This document shows, in pieces, positions 50,201 through 61,631 of a stretch of DNA of 64,000 bases. The DNA is from Tribonema minus (taxonomy: Eukaryota > Sar > Xanthophyceae > Tribonematales > Tribonemataceae): NCBI GenBank assembly GCA_017506865.1, contig JAFCMP010000146.1, positions 62,001 through 126,000 on the forward strand, given 5' to 3'. The position numbers were made by a program, and so were the translations under genes. The notes beneath the pieces were generated by a model. The model was given only the letters and a program-made list of their open reading frames with translations, was not told where the DNA came from and searched no databases. Each line of letters begins with the position of its first letter. Position 1 is the stretch's first letter.

Positions 50201-53200
50201 CGGCCCATGTGACGGCTCCAGAAGACAACATGATACACCTTAAGAAGTACAAAACATGCGCCTCTAGAGAAGCTCCAGCGGCATTCTCTCCGTTGACTCT
50301 GTGCTGCCGGTGCGGCACCTGCGCAAACCGTCGCCGCGGCCGTGTCCTCCGGGTGGGCGGTACACAATCTGCCGCAAGACGCGGAGTCTGGTTGCACGCA
50401 CGCGCGACACACTGTAAACAACGCACTTGTATTCTCAGGTGGTTTATCAACTTCAACTCAGCTCTTTGAACTTGACAGCCGCACGTCACCTGCGCAAACG
50501 CCGTCACCACGGCGGTGTCCTCCGGGTGCGCGGGCGTGCGCGGCATCGCAATGTGCGCGCACTGCGGCGGGATGCGGACAGCTCCGGCAATGCGCGCGCG
50601 ACATACTTGAAGTATCACACAGGTGGGTCTCCGTGTAGAAACTGCAACTGTCCCCTTTCAACATCCAAAAACAGCACGTCACCTGCGCAAACGCCGTCGC
50701 CACCGCCGTGTCCTCGGGGTGTGCGGGCGTGCCCGGCATCGCGATGTGCGCAAACTGCGGCGAGACGCGGACCGTGATGAGCGACTCCAGCGACGCGCGC
50801 ATGCCCGCCGCGCAACGTGCGCTGAGCGCGTGCTTGAGGTGCGCGCCGTGCCCCTTCCACGGCTGCCCCTCCGAGAGCCACGCATCCGTCTCGTCCTGTT
50901 TTGCAGGGGTCGCGGCGGCGGCGGCGGCGGGAGAAGAGGGGACCAGGGCTTAAAAAGAGTGAAGTTTTTGCGATGAGAGTCTGGGAGAGGCAGCAGCATG
51001 TGCATCACTCCTTGCTGGGCACCGACCAGCAAGGCTAGGCACACAGCTGTAGTGGAGTACTAGCTGGTAGGCTAGCGGGAGAAAAGGGGGCGTGTGAGGC
51101 GACTAGATATGTTGCCGGGTTGGGAGGGACTGACGGGTGCTGCGCGTTTCGCAGTGGTGGGGGGAAGGGGGGCGTGCGAGACGACCGGCTACCTGGTCTC
51201 GGGGGGGCTTGACCAGTGTGGACACACATGCCTTTTGGGTACATTCGCGGGTCATGGCGGCGTGGGGGCATGGGCTCATGTGGGCTGGCTGATTGGTACA
51301 GAGTGCGCACGTACGACGCATAACCACTGTAATTGATACATACGGTGTGGAAGGTGTAGTATGCGTGCCTGATTGGTACAGGTGGGAATGCTCCAGATCT
51401 ACGCAGACACAAGCGCCGGGTGAGCGCCGTGAGAGAGGTTTAGGATTGGTTAGCCTGACCCTAAGGTAGCCCTGAGCGTGTGCCTCTGCCTGAGCACTGA
51501 AGCGCTCTCAGCGTGCGTGCATTCGCCCCCCCCGCGCCAGCAGCGCAACTGTGTCAACGCTGTAGTGAAGGCGCGACACGAGACATGGAGGATGCCAGCG
51601 TTCGGTCTTGCAACGCACTCAGAAACTGTGGACGCGTTGAGCTGAAAGCAGCGACCTGCAGGGTGCGTGCTCGCGAGCGGCGCTCGTGGAGCACTGCCTC
51701 AGGCTGCTGTTGCGCAGATTTGAATCGATTTCATCCTGCTTGCTGACGCGCGACGCGGTCAGCAAGGTATGGCCTGGTGCCGGCGTTGACTGGCATCACG
51801 ATGGATCGCCATAGTGCTGGCGTCGATGGCGCCTCCACCAAGCTCTCAAACTTCAACCTTTTCACTTGATAGCGCTTACGTACTGTGGCCGAAGCTGGGC
51901 AAAATCCGACCGCAACCACACCATTTGAATTCTCGCATGCCCTTGCACCAATACATTGGTTCCTGGTACACACCATCCCCCTTTTGTCCGCAGTCATACA
52001 CATCACCAGCACTGCCACAACGAGCAGCGATAATGATGTACTTGAAGAGTTGAAGTAGTTGCTGCGCTATACATACCTTAGAGCTCTGCGCGTCGTCGAA
52101 GACCTGCTTCATCGCGCTTTATCCGCAGCCATACATATCACAACACTGCCACCTGCCACCACAAGGAGCGGTTAATGATGTACTTCAAGACTTGAAGTAG
52201 TTGCTGCGCTATACATACCTTGGAGCTCTGCGCATCCTGGTACACACCATCCCCCTTTTATCCGCAGTCATACACATCACCAGCACTGCCACAACGAGCA
52301 GCGATAATGATGTACTTGAAGAGTTGAAGTAGTTGCTGCGCTATACATACCTTAGAGCTCTGCGCGTCGTCGAAGACCTGCTTCATCGCGCTTTATCCGC
52401 AGCCGTACACATCACAACACTGCCACCTGCCACCACAAGGAGCGGTTAATGATGTACTTCAAGACTTGAAGTAGTTGCTGCGCTATACATACCTTGGAGC
52501 TCTGCGCATCGTCAAAGATCTGCTTCCGCGCGCTCGCCACAGCGGCGCAGTTCCTCAGGTGCTCTGTCAGGCTGTTCCCCAGCGCGAGCACGCACTCCGC
52601 CAGCATCGACGCCTGTCCCCGCAAGAGCAACACTTCAAGTTGAACATTCGTGGCGCGTGCGCGCTTACAGGGTGAAGCGCAGGCGTTGATCCCGGACGGC
52701 AATATGAGGAATACACCAACTTCAATGATGCGCTTCGTAAACCTCTACGGTGGCGTACTTGCTACAACTTCAAAGTGCGCGCTCGTCGCAGCACTGAGGC
52801 CAAACATATGTTTACTTTACATGAATAAAAAACCAGAGGGTAGTGACTGGCTACAGTTGAGCAGTGCAGGGCACGCAGCGCGCTTCCTTTACACAAAAAA
52901 GTGTTCACGATAGTGCAGTTGCCATTCACGAGGCCAGACGCTGCGCTCCGCCTGCCAGTTAGGGGAAGACATCGGCATGCAGTGACTCGCACACAGGCGA
53001 ATTGCTGTGAAAAGCGTAGCGCTGCAGCGTTGTGAGAGGGCGCTCTGCGGCTGCACCATCTTCACCGCACATTCCCTTGCTTCAGCACAATGCACCACAC
53101 ATGCTGCCCAGCATGAATTGTTGCACACATGAGTGCATCAGTGAAGCAGCGGTTGCGCGCCTGACCAACGTGCCGTGCCATGACGACCATGCGCAGTCAC

Positions 53201-55290
53201 GTCAATGGAGAGTCCTTCACCGAGCCACTTCACCTTGAACAATCGATGGGCTGACATGTATGTACACGAGACGCACTCCACGTGCACTGGTCGTACTGTT
53301 TACATTCCACAAATGCCTGCAATTCAGCGACGCACTGCCACATGCAGCACTGCTTTCCAACAGTACACCTTTTGGAGCGTCAAGCATATAAGTTCAAGCT
53401 GCAAAAACTGTGTGCGGTGACGCTCACATGCTTCTGGTGCGCCACGTCCTCCTCTTTGATGCACTCAAACACTGCCTTTGCTGCGTCCGCCTGAGCTCCC
53501 CCCGCACCCCCCACCGTCCACACAGCCCCCGCGCGCCATCGCCACCACCGCACACGCCGCAGGTGTAAGTGTATGAATAGAGACAAATTGCATGATAATG
53601 TCAGCAACAATGACAGTGCTTGCGCGAAGCCAGGATAGGCCAAGGCCGTGCAGTCACTGACTGCCACCACAGGAAGTGTGTATACGCAGCTGCCACGGCA
53701 AGCTGCAGTGCAAAAGCTACTCAGTGGGAATGGACTCTCAACACATGAACTGCCAGAGTGAGCAAGCAGCCATTCCACGGAGGAGCATTGATGTTGCGCT
53801 TTAACAGTTTCATGCATGTTGAAGTTGAAGCAAGCGGATGAACTTCAACAAGGTCACAGCAATCATGACAGAGGCTGCACTGTATGTCAGGCAGTTAAGC
53901 TGATACAACGAGGTATACTCACTGGGCGTGACGCAAATGGCCATCAATTGTTGCGACAGGCTTCATATTGGCCATTGCAGCTCTGAGGCGACAAAGCGCG
54001 TGAGCTGATGCAGCCCGAACGCACGGGATAATCAATGCAAAACTAACAAGTGCACTGTAGTGTAGTGCATTGAACTCTACCTGGCAGGCTGACTTGACTC
54101 TCAAATACGCACTCGCAGTTTCTGATTTGCACAAGTTCAACATGGTGTGGGTCAACTTCATGTACTCTCGCACAAGCTTCAACATGGTGTGAGTGAACTT
54201 CAAGTACAGCAGAGACCATCTTGACACACACAGCGGTCGTACCTGTGCTGCTGTGAGATGCGCCGCGGCGTCGGTGACCTTGTGCGAGCTGCTGCACGAC
54301 AGGAAGTCCGCCAGAGCTCTGCATCGCGACGTCAGCAGCAGCAACGCAGCAGCAGAACCGCGCCAACGTGAGAAGATGCACAGAGTCAAGTACAGCTTTG
54401 CTGCCCAGCGGCGGCTTCAGGTGATGACTTCAATTCTGCACCACAGGCATCGCCACTTCTATCCCGAGGCATGGGTTGTCACAAGAATGAAGGCGTGCAG
54501 GGTGATGTGTGCACTGCTGGAACTCCGGTATTGCCACTAATCCGCGTTTGCGACTTCATGCCTCGCACACGATGCTCTGGCAATGTAAACGACCTGCTCG
54601 ACTACAGAAAAAGGCCTGCACCGTGCGCAATGGCAGCGATGAGTAGCCTCGAGTGTGCTTCAGTTCTGAGAGCAGGCTCGCCTCCCAGTGCACCAAGAAC
54701 AAGCGTCCAAAGCGCTCCACATGTGCACGCGTGCTCACGTGAGTTCTGACAGCAAATTCAACTTCTACCCTCACAAGCACAACACTTTCACAAGCACAAA
54801 TCCCCCCGAGCATGGCGGCGGCGGCGCGGCAGCGGCGGCGGCTGGCTGCGCTCTGTCACCCTACAAAGATCATCGCAGCACGGATGCTGACAGACGGCAG
54901 AGCTCTAATCCGCTTCTCGCGTATGTTCTACAGCAGCGCTCGTCTTTCACGCGTGCAGCGGCGGCTGGCTGCGCGCAGTCACCCTACGGAGGTCATCGGC
55001 GCACGGATGCTGACATATAGCAGAGCTCTAATTAGTAATTATGCTTCTCATGTATGCTCCGCGGCAGCGCTCACCTCTCGTGCGCGGCGCTGCGCGCGTC
55101 CGCCGCGCGCCGCGTGCTCTCCAGCAGCGCGCTGCACGCCTTGCGCTTGGCGCCGACCGCGCGCACCGCGCCGCCCACGTGGTCTACCAGCTGCGCCTGC
55201 GACGTCTTCACGTCGCGCAGCAGCGTGCCGACGCTTTGCAGCGCCTTGGACAGCGGCGCGGACGCCTGCGGCAGGTGCTGGAGGTCGGCG
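43481..55290 (-). CDS. ACAP/AGD-like ArfGAP with BAR-like, PH and ankyrin regions (5' end not resolved)
   Basis: Minus-strand gene with exons about 55290-55075, 54318-54243, 53490-53428, 52612-52493, 50895-50683, 49525-49339, 49013-48820, about 48030-47281, 45700-45596, 44862-44764, 44273-44072 and 43653-43481 (stop at 43483-43481). Phases agree throughout if the 48030 acceptor is used, giving about 800 residues. Order: helical BAR-like region, PH domain, low-complexity linker, ArfGAP zinc finger, ankyrin repeats. This is the architecture of ACAP proteins and plant AGD1-4, which bind curved membranes and act on Arf GTPases. The zinc-finger cysteines are intact but the catalytic arginine is not present. 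One or more upstream exons are likely missing. Confidence 0.82.
43905..43980 (-). repeat. Donor-side copy of the ankyrin exon end
   Basis: Sense sequence coding TAAGALEVACLLVNNG followed by GTGAGTGG repeats the end of the 44273-44072 exon about 155 bp further on. Flanking intron pieces (GGTAGCGGTGGCGC-like) are also repeated. Confidence 0.85.
45800..46520. repeat. Foldback element with long inverted repeats in an ArfGAP intron
   Basis: The arm at about 46013-46155 (starting CCTAGCTACGCAACAACACA) matches the reverse complement of about 46375-46518 (ending CTGTGCTGTTGCGTGGCTAG) over about 140 bp, with a further inverted pair inside. A second, smaller hairpin of the same family occupies about 45805-46012. 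Shared inner motifs are GCAGCCGAGGCAGC and its complement. No open frame or transposase is present. It resembles a non-autonomous foldback/MITE-like element; target-site duplications were not certain. Confidence 0.75.
46980..47290 (-). repeat. 3-copy donor-side array of the ArfGAP zinc-finger exon
   Basis: The exon end (AHTATGASQ) with its GTGCG donor recurs near 47281, 47145 and 47000 on the sense strand. The pieces between share CGATATACCGC/TTTTGCGGCAGCGAA-like and CTTGAAGGACTTTGA-like sequence. All copies carry Thr where Arg is expected. Confidence 0.85.
48620..48670 (-). repeat. Donor-side copy of the PH exon end
   Basis: Sense sequence TTGCGAGCGTTCCACCGCTC followed by GCAG and GTGCGCGCGCATCG repeats the end of the 49013-48820 exon and its intron start about 175 bp downstream. 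Confidence 0.75.
48820..49525 (-). other. PH domain exons of the ArfGAP
   Basis: Exon 49525-49339 codes ADCLRAWSDTVPELG, then the PH start AGYLHRSHKTRFARKWVRRW followed by FELTRSGLFCW. After a short insert, exon 49013-48820 codes RYRIDITTFDRKTIALQAEG and the C-terminal helix PYEFALWCEAFHRSQ with its invariant Trp. PH domains bind phosphoinositides. The basic KTRFARKWVRRW strand is compatible with that. Confidence 0.85.
49185..49315 (-). repeat. Dispersed 130-bp repeat, copy 5
   Basis: Sense strand (minus) reads GCTAGCCTACCAGCTAGTAT, CTTGCTGGTCAGTGCCAAGC and GTTTTGCAAAAACTTCGCTC, in an ArfGAP intron between the two PH exons. Confidence 0.75.
49605..49715 (-). repeat. Acceptor-side copy of the first PH exon
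   Basis: Sense sequence coding ADCLRVWSDTVPELGARERP after an acceptor repeats the start of the exon at 49525. The adjoining upstream intron piece GAGGGACGCGCAGCTC occurs at both 49556 and 49909, showing that intron and exon were copied together. Confidence 0.85.
50300..50700 (-). repeat. Donor-side copies of the 50895-50683 exon end
   Basis: PAHPEDTAVVTAFAQ plus donor recurs near 50490 (with PPQCAHIAMPRTP before it), and a weaker version lies near 50320-50380. Period is about 190 bp. Confidence 0.85.
50950..51078 (-). repeat. Dispersed 130-bp repeat, copy 6
   Basis: Sense strand (minus) reads GCTAGCCTACCAGCTAGTAC, CTTGCTGGTCGGTGCCCAGC and CGCAAAAACTTCACTC, immediately upstream of the 50895 ArfGAP exon. 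Best match to copy 3 at 22083. Confidence 0.75.
51961..52509 (-). repeat. Near-identical 274-bp tandem duplication at a donor
   Basis: Positions 51961-52234 and 52235-52508 agree almost perfectly (a handful of differences seen by eye). Each copy contains two exon-end-plus-donor pieces coding IFDDAQSSK or VFDDAQSSK-type sequence, so the exon end at 52493 has three further copies in tandem. The very low divergence marks a recent duplication or recent conversion. Confidence 0.9.
54825..55085 (-). repeat. Tandem copies around the 55075 donor
   Basis: A unit of about 130 bp (CTGGCTGCGC..CACCCTAC, then GGATGCTGACA and GCAGAGCTCTAAT) is repeated at 54837 and 54963 and runs into the true exon end at 55075. 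A related donor-like GTGAGCGCTGCTGCAGAGC also lies near 55670 on the sense strand. Confidence 0.7.
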
Positions 55291-57728
55291 TGCGCGGTGG
55301 CGCTGCGGCGGCGGCGCGCACGGTGTTTCGATGACGACGCATGATGAGGTTCATGTTTGTGCGGCGTGTTGGTTTGTGGTGCACTCAGGCCGTGGCACAC
55401 GGGCAAGTAACAGCGAGTGTACCGGCGCGATGCGTGCGATGCGACGCTGCGGCAGCGGCGCTCGCGCGTGGCGTTGACGTGTGAGGTCTGTCATGTGTTT
55501 GGCGGGGACGTGACCCGCTGCGGCGCTGCCACAGTGCACATGTGCGAATGACGAGCAGTCAGTTGAGGTCAGATAAATGCTTGACCATGGAGCAAGAGCA
55601 CAGGAAGATGTGAGTGCTTCAACGAACTGCACCTCCATGGGCAGCGTCGCATGCAAGTCTGCTAGCTCTGCAGCAGCGCTCACGCGCATGAGACTGCCGT
55701 GCCTGTAATTCACCAAAGCACTTGGATCCAATGTACATTGACTTTATACTTGCAATATCAGTGCAACTCAGTGCAATCTGACTGCATAACTTTGTTGACT
55801 GTAGAACAACAGTGTCCAGGGAGCATGCTGATAATCTGCAGCGCCATAAATTGTGGCCGTCATTGCGACGGCAAGCATGTTGGCATGCGCCATGCCGCGG
55901 TCGCAGCACCACAGCCACTGCAGGATCGTTGTCATCAATGCGCTGTTGGCTGGGTATGATGAGTTGAGTGCACAGCGCGAATGCGCTGCAGAGCCAGTGT
56001 GCTCGAGTGTGAATGAATTTCCAAAGTACATGAGGGAAACTGAAGTGCACTGCAAAATGCGGGGCGCTGCAGCGACATATACGCACAGTGCTGCCTTGTA
56101 CATGTCAGGCAGTGTTGTGTGACGTGCTCAATGCTGCACGCCTCAAAAAAAGTTGTCAAGATGTGGCAACACCGTACTGACGTGATGAGAATGCACAGGG
56201 ACATCTGCCTGTCCAAGCTAGAGCCATCCTAGAGGACTGCATTGAACACTGTAGAACAAATTCTCTACAAGGGAGTAACTGGCATGAAACCTCGCGTGGC
56301 TGGCTTTTGATTAAACAGTGGTTGACCAGGGAGCATATGCACCTTCACGTTGCATGGCATCATAAGCGATCAAGTCTTCAAGGTTGGTGGCAATCGCAGC
56401 TGCAAAGTGGCTCAGATTCAGTAGCGGATGAAGGCAAGCCTCATGCCTATCATATCGCCACTTGGTGCGCTCAAGCATGTCCAAGCTTCTCTGAGCAGGT
56501 GATTGGGGGCAACGCCCACCTGGGACCTCATCAGTGCATGTCTGTGCAGCAAGGACAACACTCGACGGGCCACGTGTAACATGGAATGGCCTTGCATGAT
56601 CAATAGCCATGCCCTGCTCAATGCATGAATACTCAGACTCTTCGTTGGTGCGTTTCACCGCCAACAAGAGTAAATCAACACTGGAAGTTTGCTCAGGCTT
56701 CCTCTTCAGCACCTGCAACAGCTGCGAGCGTTGGCGCGCGAGTTTGGTGTACATAGTGACAAAGGCTCGGCCTTTTTGAAGCACGCTGTGACAACTTGTG
56801 GGCACATATCTTTGACACACGAGCAGACTGTATAATACGAGTGCCAGCTCAAAGCCACCTCTGCTGCCATTTGAGCCTACACCCCGATGCATGCGCAAAT
56901 TGCATCGCACTTTGGTTCATCGGCATTCAGCACCTTCATCGGCAACGCAGCTGCCAGGCAAAGAGCTGTACGCATGTGCCCTTGCAGCGTACTAATTATG
57001 AATTATTACATCAGATGCTGCAGCTGCACGGCATGGCACGTCGACGATGCGTGCTATTCCGAATGCTGTCCAACCTTCTTTTGAGGATTGATTGTAAGCG
57101 GGGTGAGCAATCATGACTTACGTCAAAGAGGCACCCAGAGAGGAGCATGCGTTCTGCCATGCAGCTGCTGCAGCCAGCCAGGATTCCACCTCCGCGCCTA
57201 TCCGCTTCAGCGTCGCCAGTTTGTGCAGCAATAAAGCTCTTTCGCTCGCCCTGTTTTCCAACACCATGCCCACAGATGAGCCGCATGCTCCTTCCGCGGC
57301 CAACATGGCGCCCAATCCTCGGACGAGCCTTCCAACGTCTCAAACTCGAGGTTGGCGACGCTGAACGAAGATTGGCACGCAGCACAGCAGGAGGTCTGCC
57401 CTGGAGGTACACACTTGATCGGTGATATGATCACCCGGCAAGTCATGGTGTCGCGATAAATTGACGATCGGTTAGATTGACCGATGATTCCTACCTGCAC
57501 TCTTTGCACCTCACGCCACTCTTTGCTTCATCCCGACTACCCCCCAAACGGCTCTGCCATTGCTGAGCAGTAGATCGCCTTAGCACAGCCCCAGCACGCA
57601 GCAGCAATCCAGAGGTGAGCTGAGTCCTTTCACTTGAACTTGAAATTTGAAATGCTCACCTTCTGATCATATCCCTTGCCTGCCCCTGCAAATCTGTGCA
57701 GGAGTCGCCAGAAGCACCGCACGGAACG
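55291..57728. other. Divergent region between ArfGAP and beta-trefoil genes
   Basis: Should contain the missing 5' exon(s) of the ArfGAP and the promoter and leader of the beta-trefoil gene. No exon can be assigned confidently. No repeat array apart from the donor-like piece near 55670. Confidence 0.45.
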
Positions 57729-60700
57729 ATGGACTCCCTGCTCAACTTTGGCATGTCTAAGGTGGACGGCGCAGCGGAGGCAGCTGGCTTTTCTCCCTGG
57801 GGGCAGAGCGCCGCCTACTCTGTCAAGAATGCCGCAACAGGTACACAAGCGCCAAGCTCTGTGCAGCACGGAAGGCATCATAGCTTGTTTTGTAAGATTC
57901 CTTTATTTGCGTTGCAGCTGACTTCGCGTGTGCTGCACAAAATCGTGTTTGAGGATAGATCATTGATCGCAGCGCGCCGGATCTACGTTTGGCTGTACCA
58001 GATAAGCTGCTGTACCTCTTCTATGATTATGGCAGTGGTGGTGGTGCCAATCTCAGCCCAGCTTGGCGCCTCTTGAGTTCTAGATTTTCGTCTGAGCTTG
58101 AAACTGCAACATTGGCTGTCATGGTTCCTTAGAGTTCCAACAATCCTTACGGCTTCACTGCGACCACTGTGGTGTGATTTCGTTGGTGTGGATGGTGAGC
58201 ATCCATGGGCTTTCCTCACATTGGCCTTGACATCCTGATGATCTACGCTGCAATCCTCAAAATTGAAAGAGACAAATCTAGTAAGCGAGCCCACTGCAAT
58301 GCCAGGGCAAGCAGCAGGGCAGCAGGCTTGAACTTCAACTTATCCGTTGCGGTGGTACTGAAGGCCCTTCAGGATGTAGCGTCGGGGGGCACTGCCGTTT
58401 ATGCAATCTGTCTTGCTGCACACAACATAATCTAGATAGCTAGGTCATGTAATACATCACATAGGCATCAACCAAGCTGTCCAGACATCAGGCATTTAAC
58501 TTCGCGGGCACACCAGGGTGGTGGGCTGGGACCAACTCATTCGCGACACAACTTCTCAGGCGATGCTGTGGCGATGACCTGATTCTCTGCCGCAGCTCCA
58601 CTGCTTCCTTGCTGACTGCTCATCAGGCATTCAGCATTCTCGCGATGACCTGGCAGTGGGTAACCTGCACTTGCGAATAATCTGCCGTATTCATGGAGGG
58701 TCTTGCTATGTAAGTAGCAGGTGCCCCGCTAGTGTTGAATAATTTGATGATTGTTTTCTGGTGGGGAGCCTGAACCAGCAGACCAGTGTGAGACCGCAGT
58801 GTCACATTCTGAAGCGCTGGTCGGCGATGACACAGATGCATATCAACTTTACGCACTTCAACACCTGATGACGTGCAGACAGAACAATCTTATGGCATAC
58901 CTGGCACATATCGCTGAGCCGCTTGCTGCAATGAGGGATTGCATGCCGACAGCGCGACTGGCCACGCCTCCAAGTCAGTGCTCACCCTACGCTCTGCCCT
59001 CTGCTGCTGCTGCTCATACTGCTATATGTCACTCTGCTGCGCGTTGTCATCAGGCATGTACCTGGCGGCCCACAAGGACGGGGAGCTGGTGGCCGAGGAC
59101 AATGATCTGCAGCACCACGACCTGGTGTGGCGCATCTTTGAGCACCCCAACGGTGAGGCCACGTCATAATACGACGACTAACCACACCTTGTCACTTAGA
59201 GCTCTACGATCTTTTGATTCGTTTCCATTATAATATGTGCCTCGCAGAACCCTGATGTCACTGCGGAGCCTGTACACGGTCAGCGTACGCTGTTGCAATG
59301 CTGGCCCGTTGTACGATGGTCATGTCTGCTCCAGGTTGCGGCGCGTTCTACTACTGATTTACTGAGTGAGCAGTGTTGAGCAGTGCACACTTTCGAAGGG
59401 CGAAGCGAAATGTGCTCAGTTCCATTTTATGCTAGCAGCTTTAACCTCTGCACAACAATGGCACTTTGGCCGCCGTTGGCAGCGGCTGCGATGACTCGAG
59501 TCATGATCATGAGCTGAATGATGTAGCCAAAGATAAAAAAACACAATTCAATTTCATGTTTTGAGTTAAACCAACACAAGCAGGGCAGGATTAATTTGCG
59601 AGTGCTATGATAACAGCAGTTCTAGAACAGAGCTCATGGAACTATAAATGCGAGAATATTATAATGATCAACATCTCTATGCACACAGAAGTCTTTGTGA
59701 CCACTGCGGATATGGTGGTACTGTTTGACTCGTGGCCAATTGCTGCAGCAGTGGCGACCACGGTTATTGGTGGAAGGCGCTTGCGGCCAACCACTCCTTG
59801 TCACCTAGAGCTCTACGAACTTCGTGTTCATGACATGATTACATTTCTTGGAATGCTATGAGGTCCCCATGCCGCATGCGACTTGCTTTGCTGTACTGGT
59901 CCTGCAAAACAATGGGTGGTGGTGTTGTGTGGTTTCAGGCATAACACCCGGAGCTGGCGTTAATAAATACTATACTTTCTCGTGCTCGTGCATGCAGCCA
60001 GGCAGTGTGGCGTCCGCAGAGTTGCCCGCGTGGACCTTATCTCCGGGCCACGTGGCTGCAGCCAACAGTCAAAGTATTTTGGACTACTTTGTTCATGTAC
60101 ATACTACAACTATTTATAAGTACGTATGTTGCAACTAGGTTTCTGGGGCAGTCACTTAAAAACTTCGTTCAAAGTCATCAATGACTCATTTCAGCTTATG
60201 GTAGCTGTTGCCCCCTGGACTCTATTTGGACGCAGCGTCTTTTTTTCCTTGAATCAATATATAGAAGTATCAGTCTGTTCAATATCACCCATGGCCCATC
60301 TACTGTACCTAGTGTGCGGCTGCCGTCCTCGCCTAGACTCTGCATGCCATTGGACACGACGACGCGGCGTTGCAGTCCCGCCACCTTTAGGGTTAGGGTT
60401 AGGGTTAGGGTTAGGGTTAGGGCACGCGACTGCATGCCATGGCACCGTAGCCAGCACCGACTTCACAGGATGACGCCAGCTCGGTACCAGACACGACAGC
60501 CATGTATACGCACTCAGTAAAGTAATGCGCATTCACTCATCCTGTCATCTGCTTCCACTGCCACAGGCAGCGTGGCGCTGCAGTCCTGCCACGGCACTTG
60601 GCTCCAGGCCCACGGCAACTCGCCCAACTCTACCGCGACAGAGCCGGCGGCGGCCGCGCACTGGAAGCTGGGCCGCTCCGGCCATGGCGGCCACACTCTG

Positions 60701-61631
60701 CAGTCCCACAACCACCAGTTCCTGAGCGCTGTGCCGCCCGTGGAGGGAGAGGTGAGCTTTGATGATCATCCGATTCGCTTCAGGATGGCAATACTTGTGT
60801 AGTCGAAGTAGAAGATAGTATAAAGTGACAGTAGTATAAGTTCCTGTTGCTGTACTGGTAGCAGTAGCAGTGATAGTCAGCCTTTTGTTGACAACATCAC
60901 ATTGGTAGCAGTGGAGCGCTGTGCTGCGTGTGGAGGGAGAGGTGAGCTTTGATGATCATCATTTCAGGGGCCGCAGTGCTTGCAGAAGAAGCGCATGGTA
61001 AAACTTGTAGAAAAAGCACCTGGTAAACTGCATCTAATGACGATAGTATCAATGTCTGCTGCTGTAGTGGTAGCAGTAGCAGTGATGGTCAGTGTCTTCG
61101 GTTGACGAAGTCACATTGGTAGAAGTAGCAGTTATAGTCAGCATCTCTTGTTGGGCCAAATCACATTTTTTTGTGTGTTGTATCAGCACATGGCAGTACA
61201 ACATAATGTGACAGTAGTACAGATTTCTATTGTTGTATATTATGCTAGCGATAGCACTGATGGCCAGTGTCTCTTGTTGTCAAAGGCACCTTTTCTGTGA
61301 GTGGTCAGCCTGCTGTACATCATCTTCATTGAAGATTGGAGGTTCAGTGTGTCTGTGCGCTCGAGGCCCTGGGATGGCCAGTTCTACAGCTCTCTCAGCC
61401 ACCACAAGTTGAGCTATGATTCATCCAATGAATTTCATTGGCTATACTTCAATGCATTTCAAAGGATGCCCCCTGTGGTCTTCTCACTCTTTGCCGCCTC
61501 CTTCCAATCGTGCGCGCCAGCCTGCAGTTCTCCTGTACTCGGAGGCAGAGGGCCCTTCCAGCACCTGGGTCGTGGGCCCCATCTCCGCCACCACAGCGCT
61601 GCTGAGCCGTGCTGAGGGCGCCGTCTTCTAA
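57729..61631 (+). CDS. Fascin-like beta-trefoil protein
   Basis: Exons 57729-57840 (ATG, MDSLLNFGMSKVDGAAEAAG, ending SVKNAATG), 59054-59152 (MYLAAHKDGELVAEDNDLQ, then VWRIFEHPN) and 60567-60751 (SVALQSCHGTWLQAHGN, HWKLGRSGHGGHTLQSHN and HQFLSAVPP) join in phase. The continuous sequence shows the beta-trefoil/fascin pattern of V-L-x-S-x-H-G-x-Y/W-L-x-A repeated with W-x-F/L strands. Further exons include FSVSVRSRPWDGQFYSS with HWLYFNAF near 61335-61450 (borders not resolved) and 61528-61631, ending SRAEGAVF and a TAA stop. Fascin-like trefoils often bind actin or sugars; ligand and location are unknown. Confidence 0.6.
60386..60422 (+). repeat. Six-unit TTAGGG tract in the beta-trefoil gene
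   Basis: The longest perfect interstitial tract in the window, TTAGGG six times in sense orientation, about 145 bases before the acceptor at 60565-60566. Confidence 0.95.
60905..60962 (+). repeat. Donor-side copy of the 60567-60751 exon end
   Basis: GAGCGCTGTGCTGCGTGTGG followed by AGGGAGAG and GTGAGCTTTGATGATCATC repeats the exon end and first intron bases from 60723-60770, one copy about 185 bp downstream. The intron around it also carries repeated GTAGCAGTAGCAGTGATAGT motifs (60865, 61070, 61125). Confidence 0.85.

Larger units (their letters stand above)
50683..55290 (-). other. BAR-like helical exons of the ArfGAP
   Basis: Five short exons: ending AACSALLESTRRAAD-type helix and AHER at 55075; ALADFLSCSSSHKVTDAAAH (54318-54243); ADAAKAVFECIKEEDVAHQK (53490-53428); MLAECVLALGNSLTEHLRN with QIFDDAQSSK (52612-52493); and a longer one with HLKHALSARCAAGMRASLES and PAHPEDTAVATAFAQ (50895-50683). 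The sequence is almost wholly helix-forming with heptad-like spacing, as expected for BAR. Assignment rests on position before PH and on helicity, not on strong identity. Confidence 0.6.
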
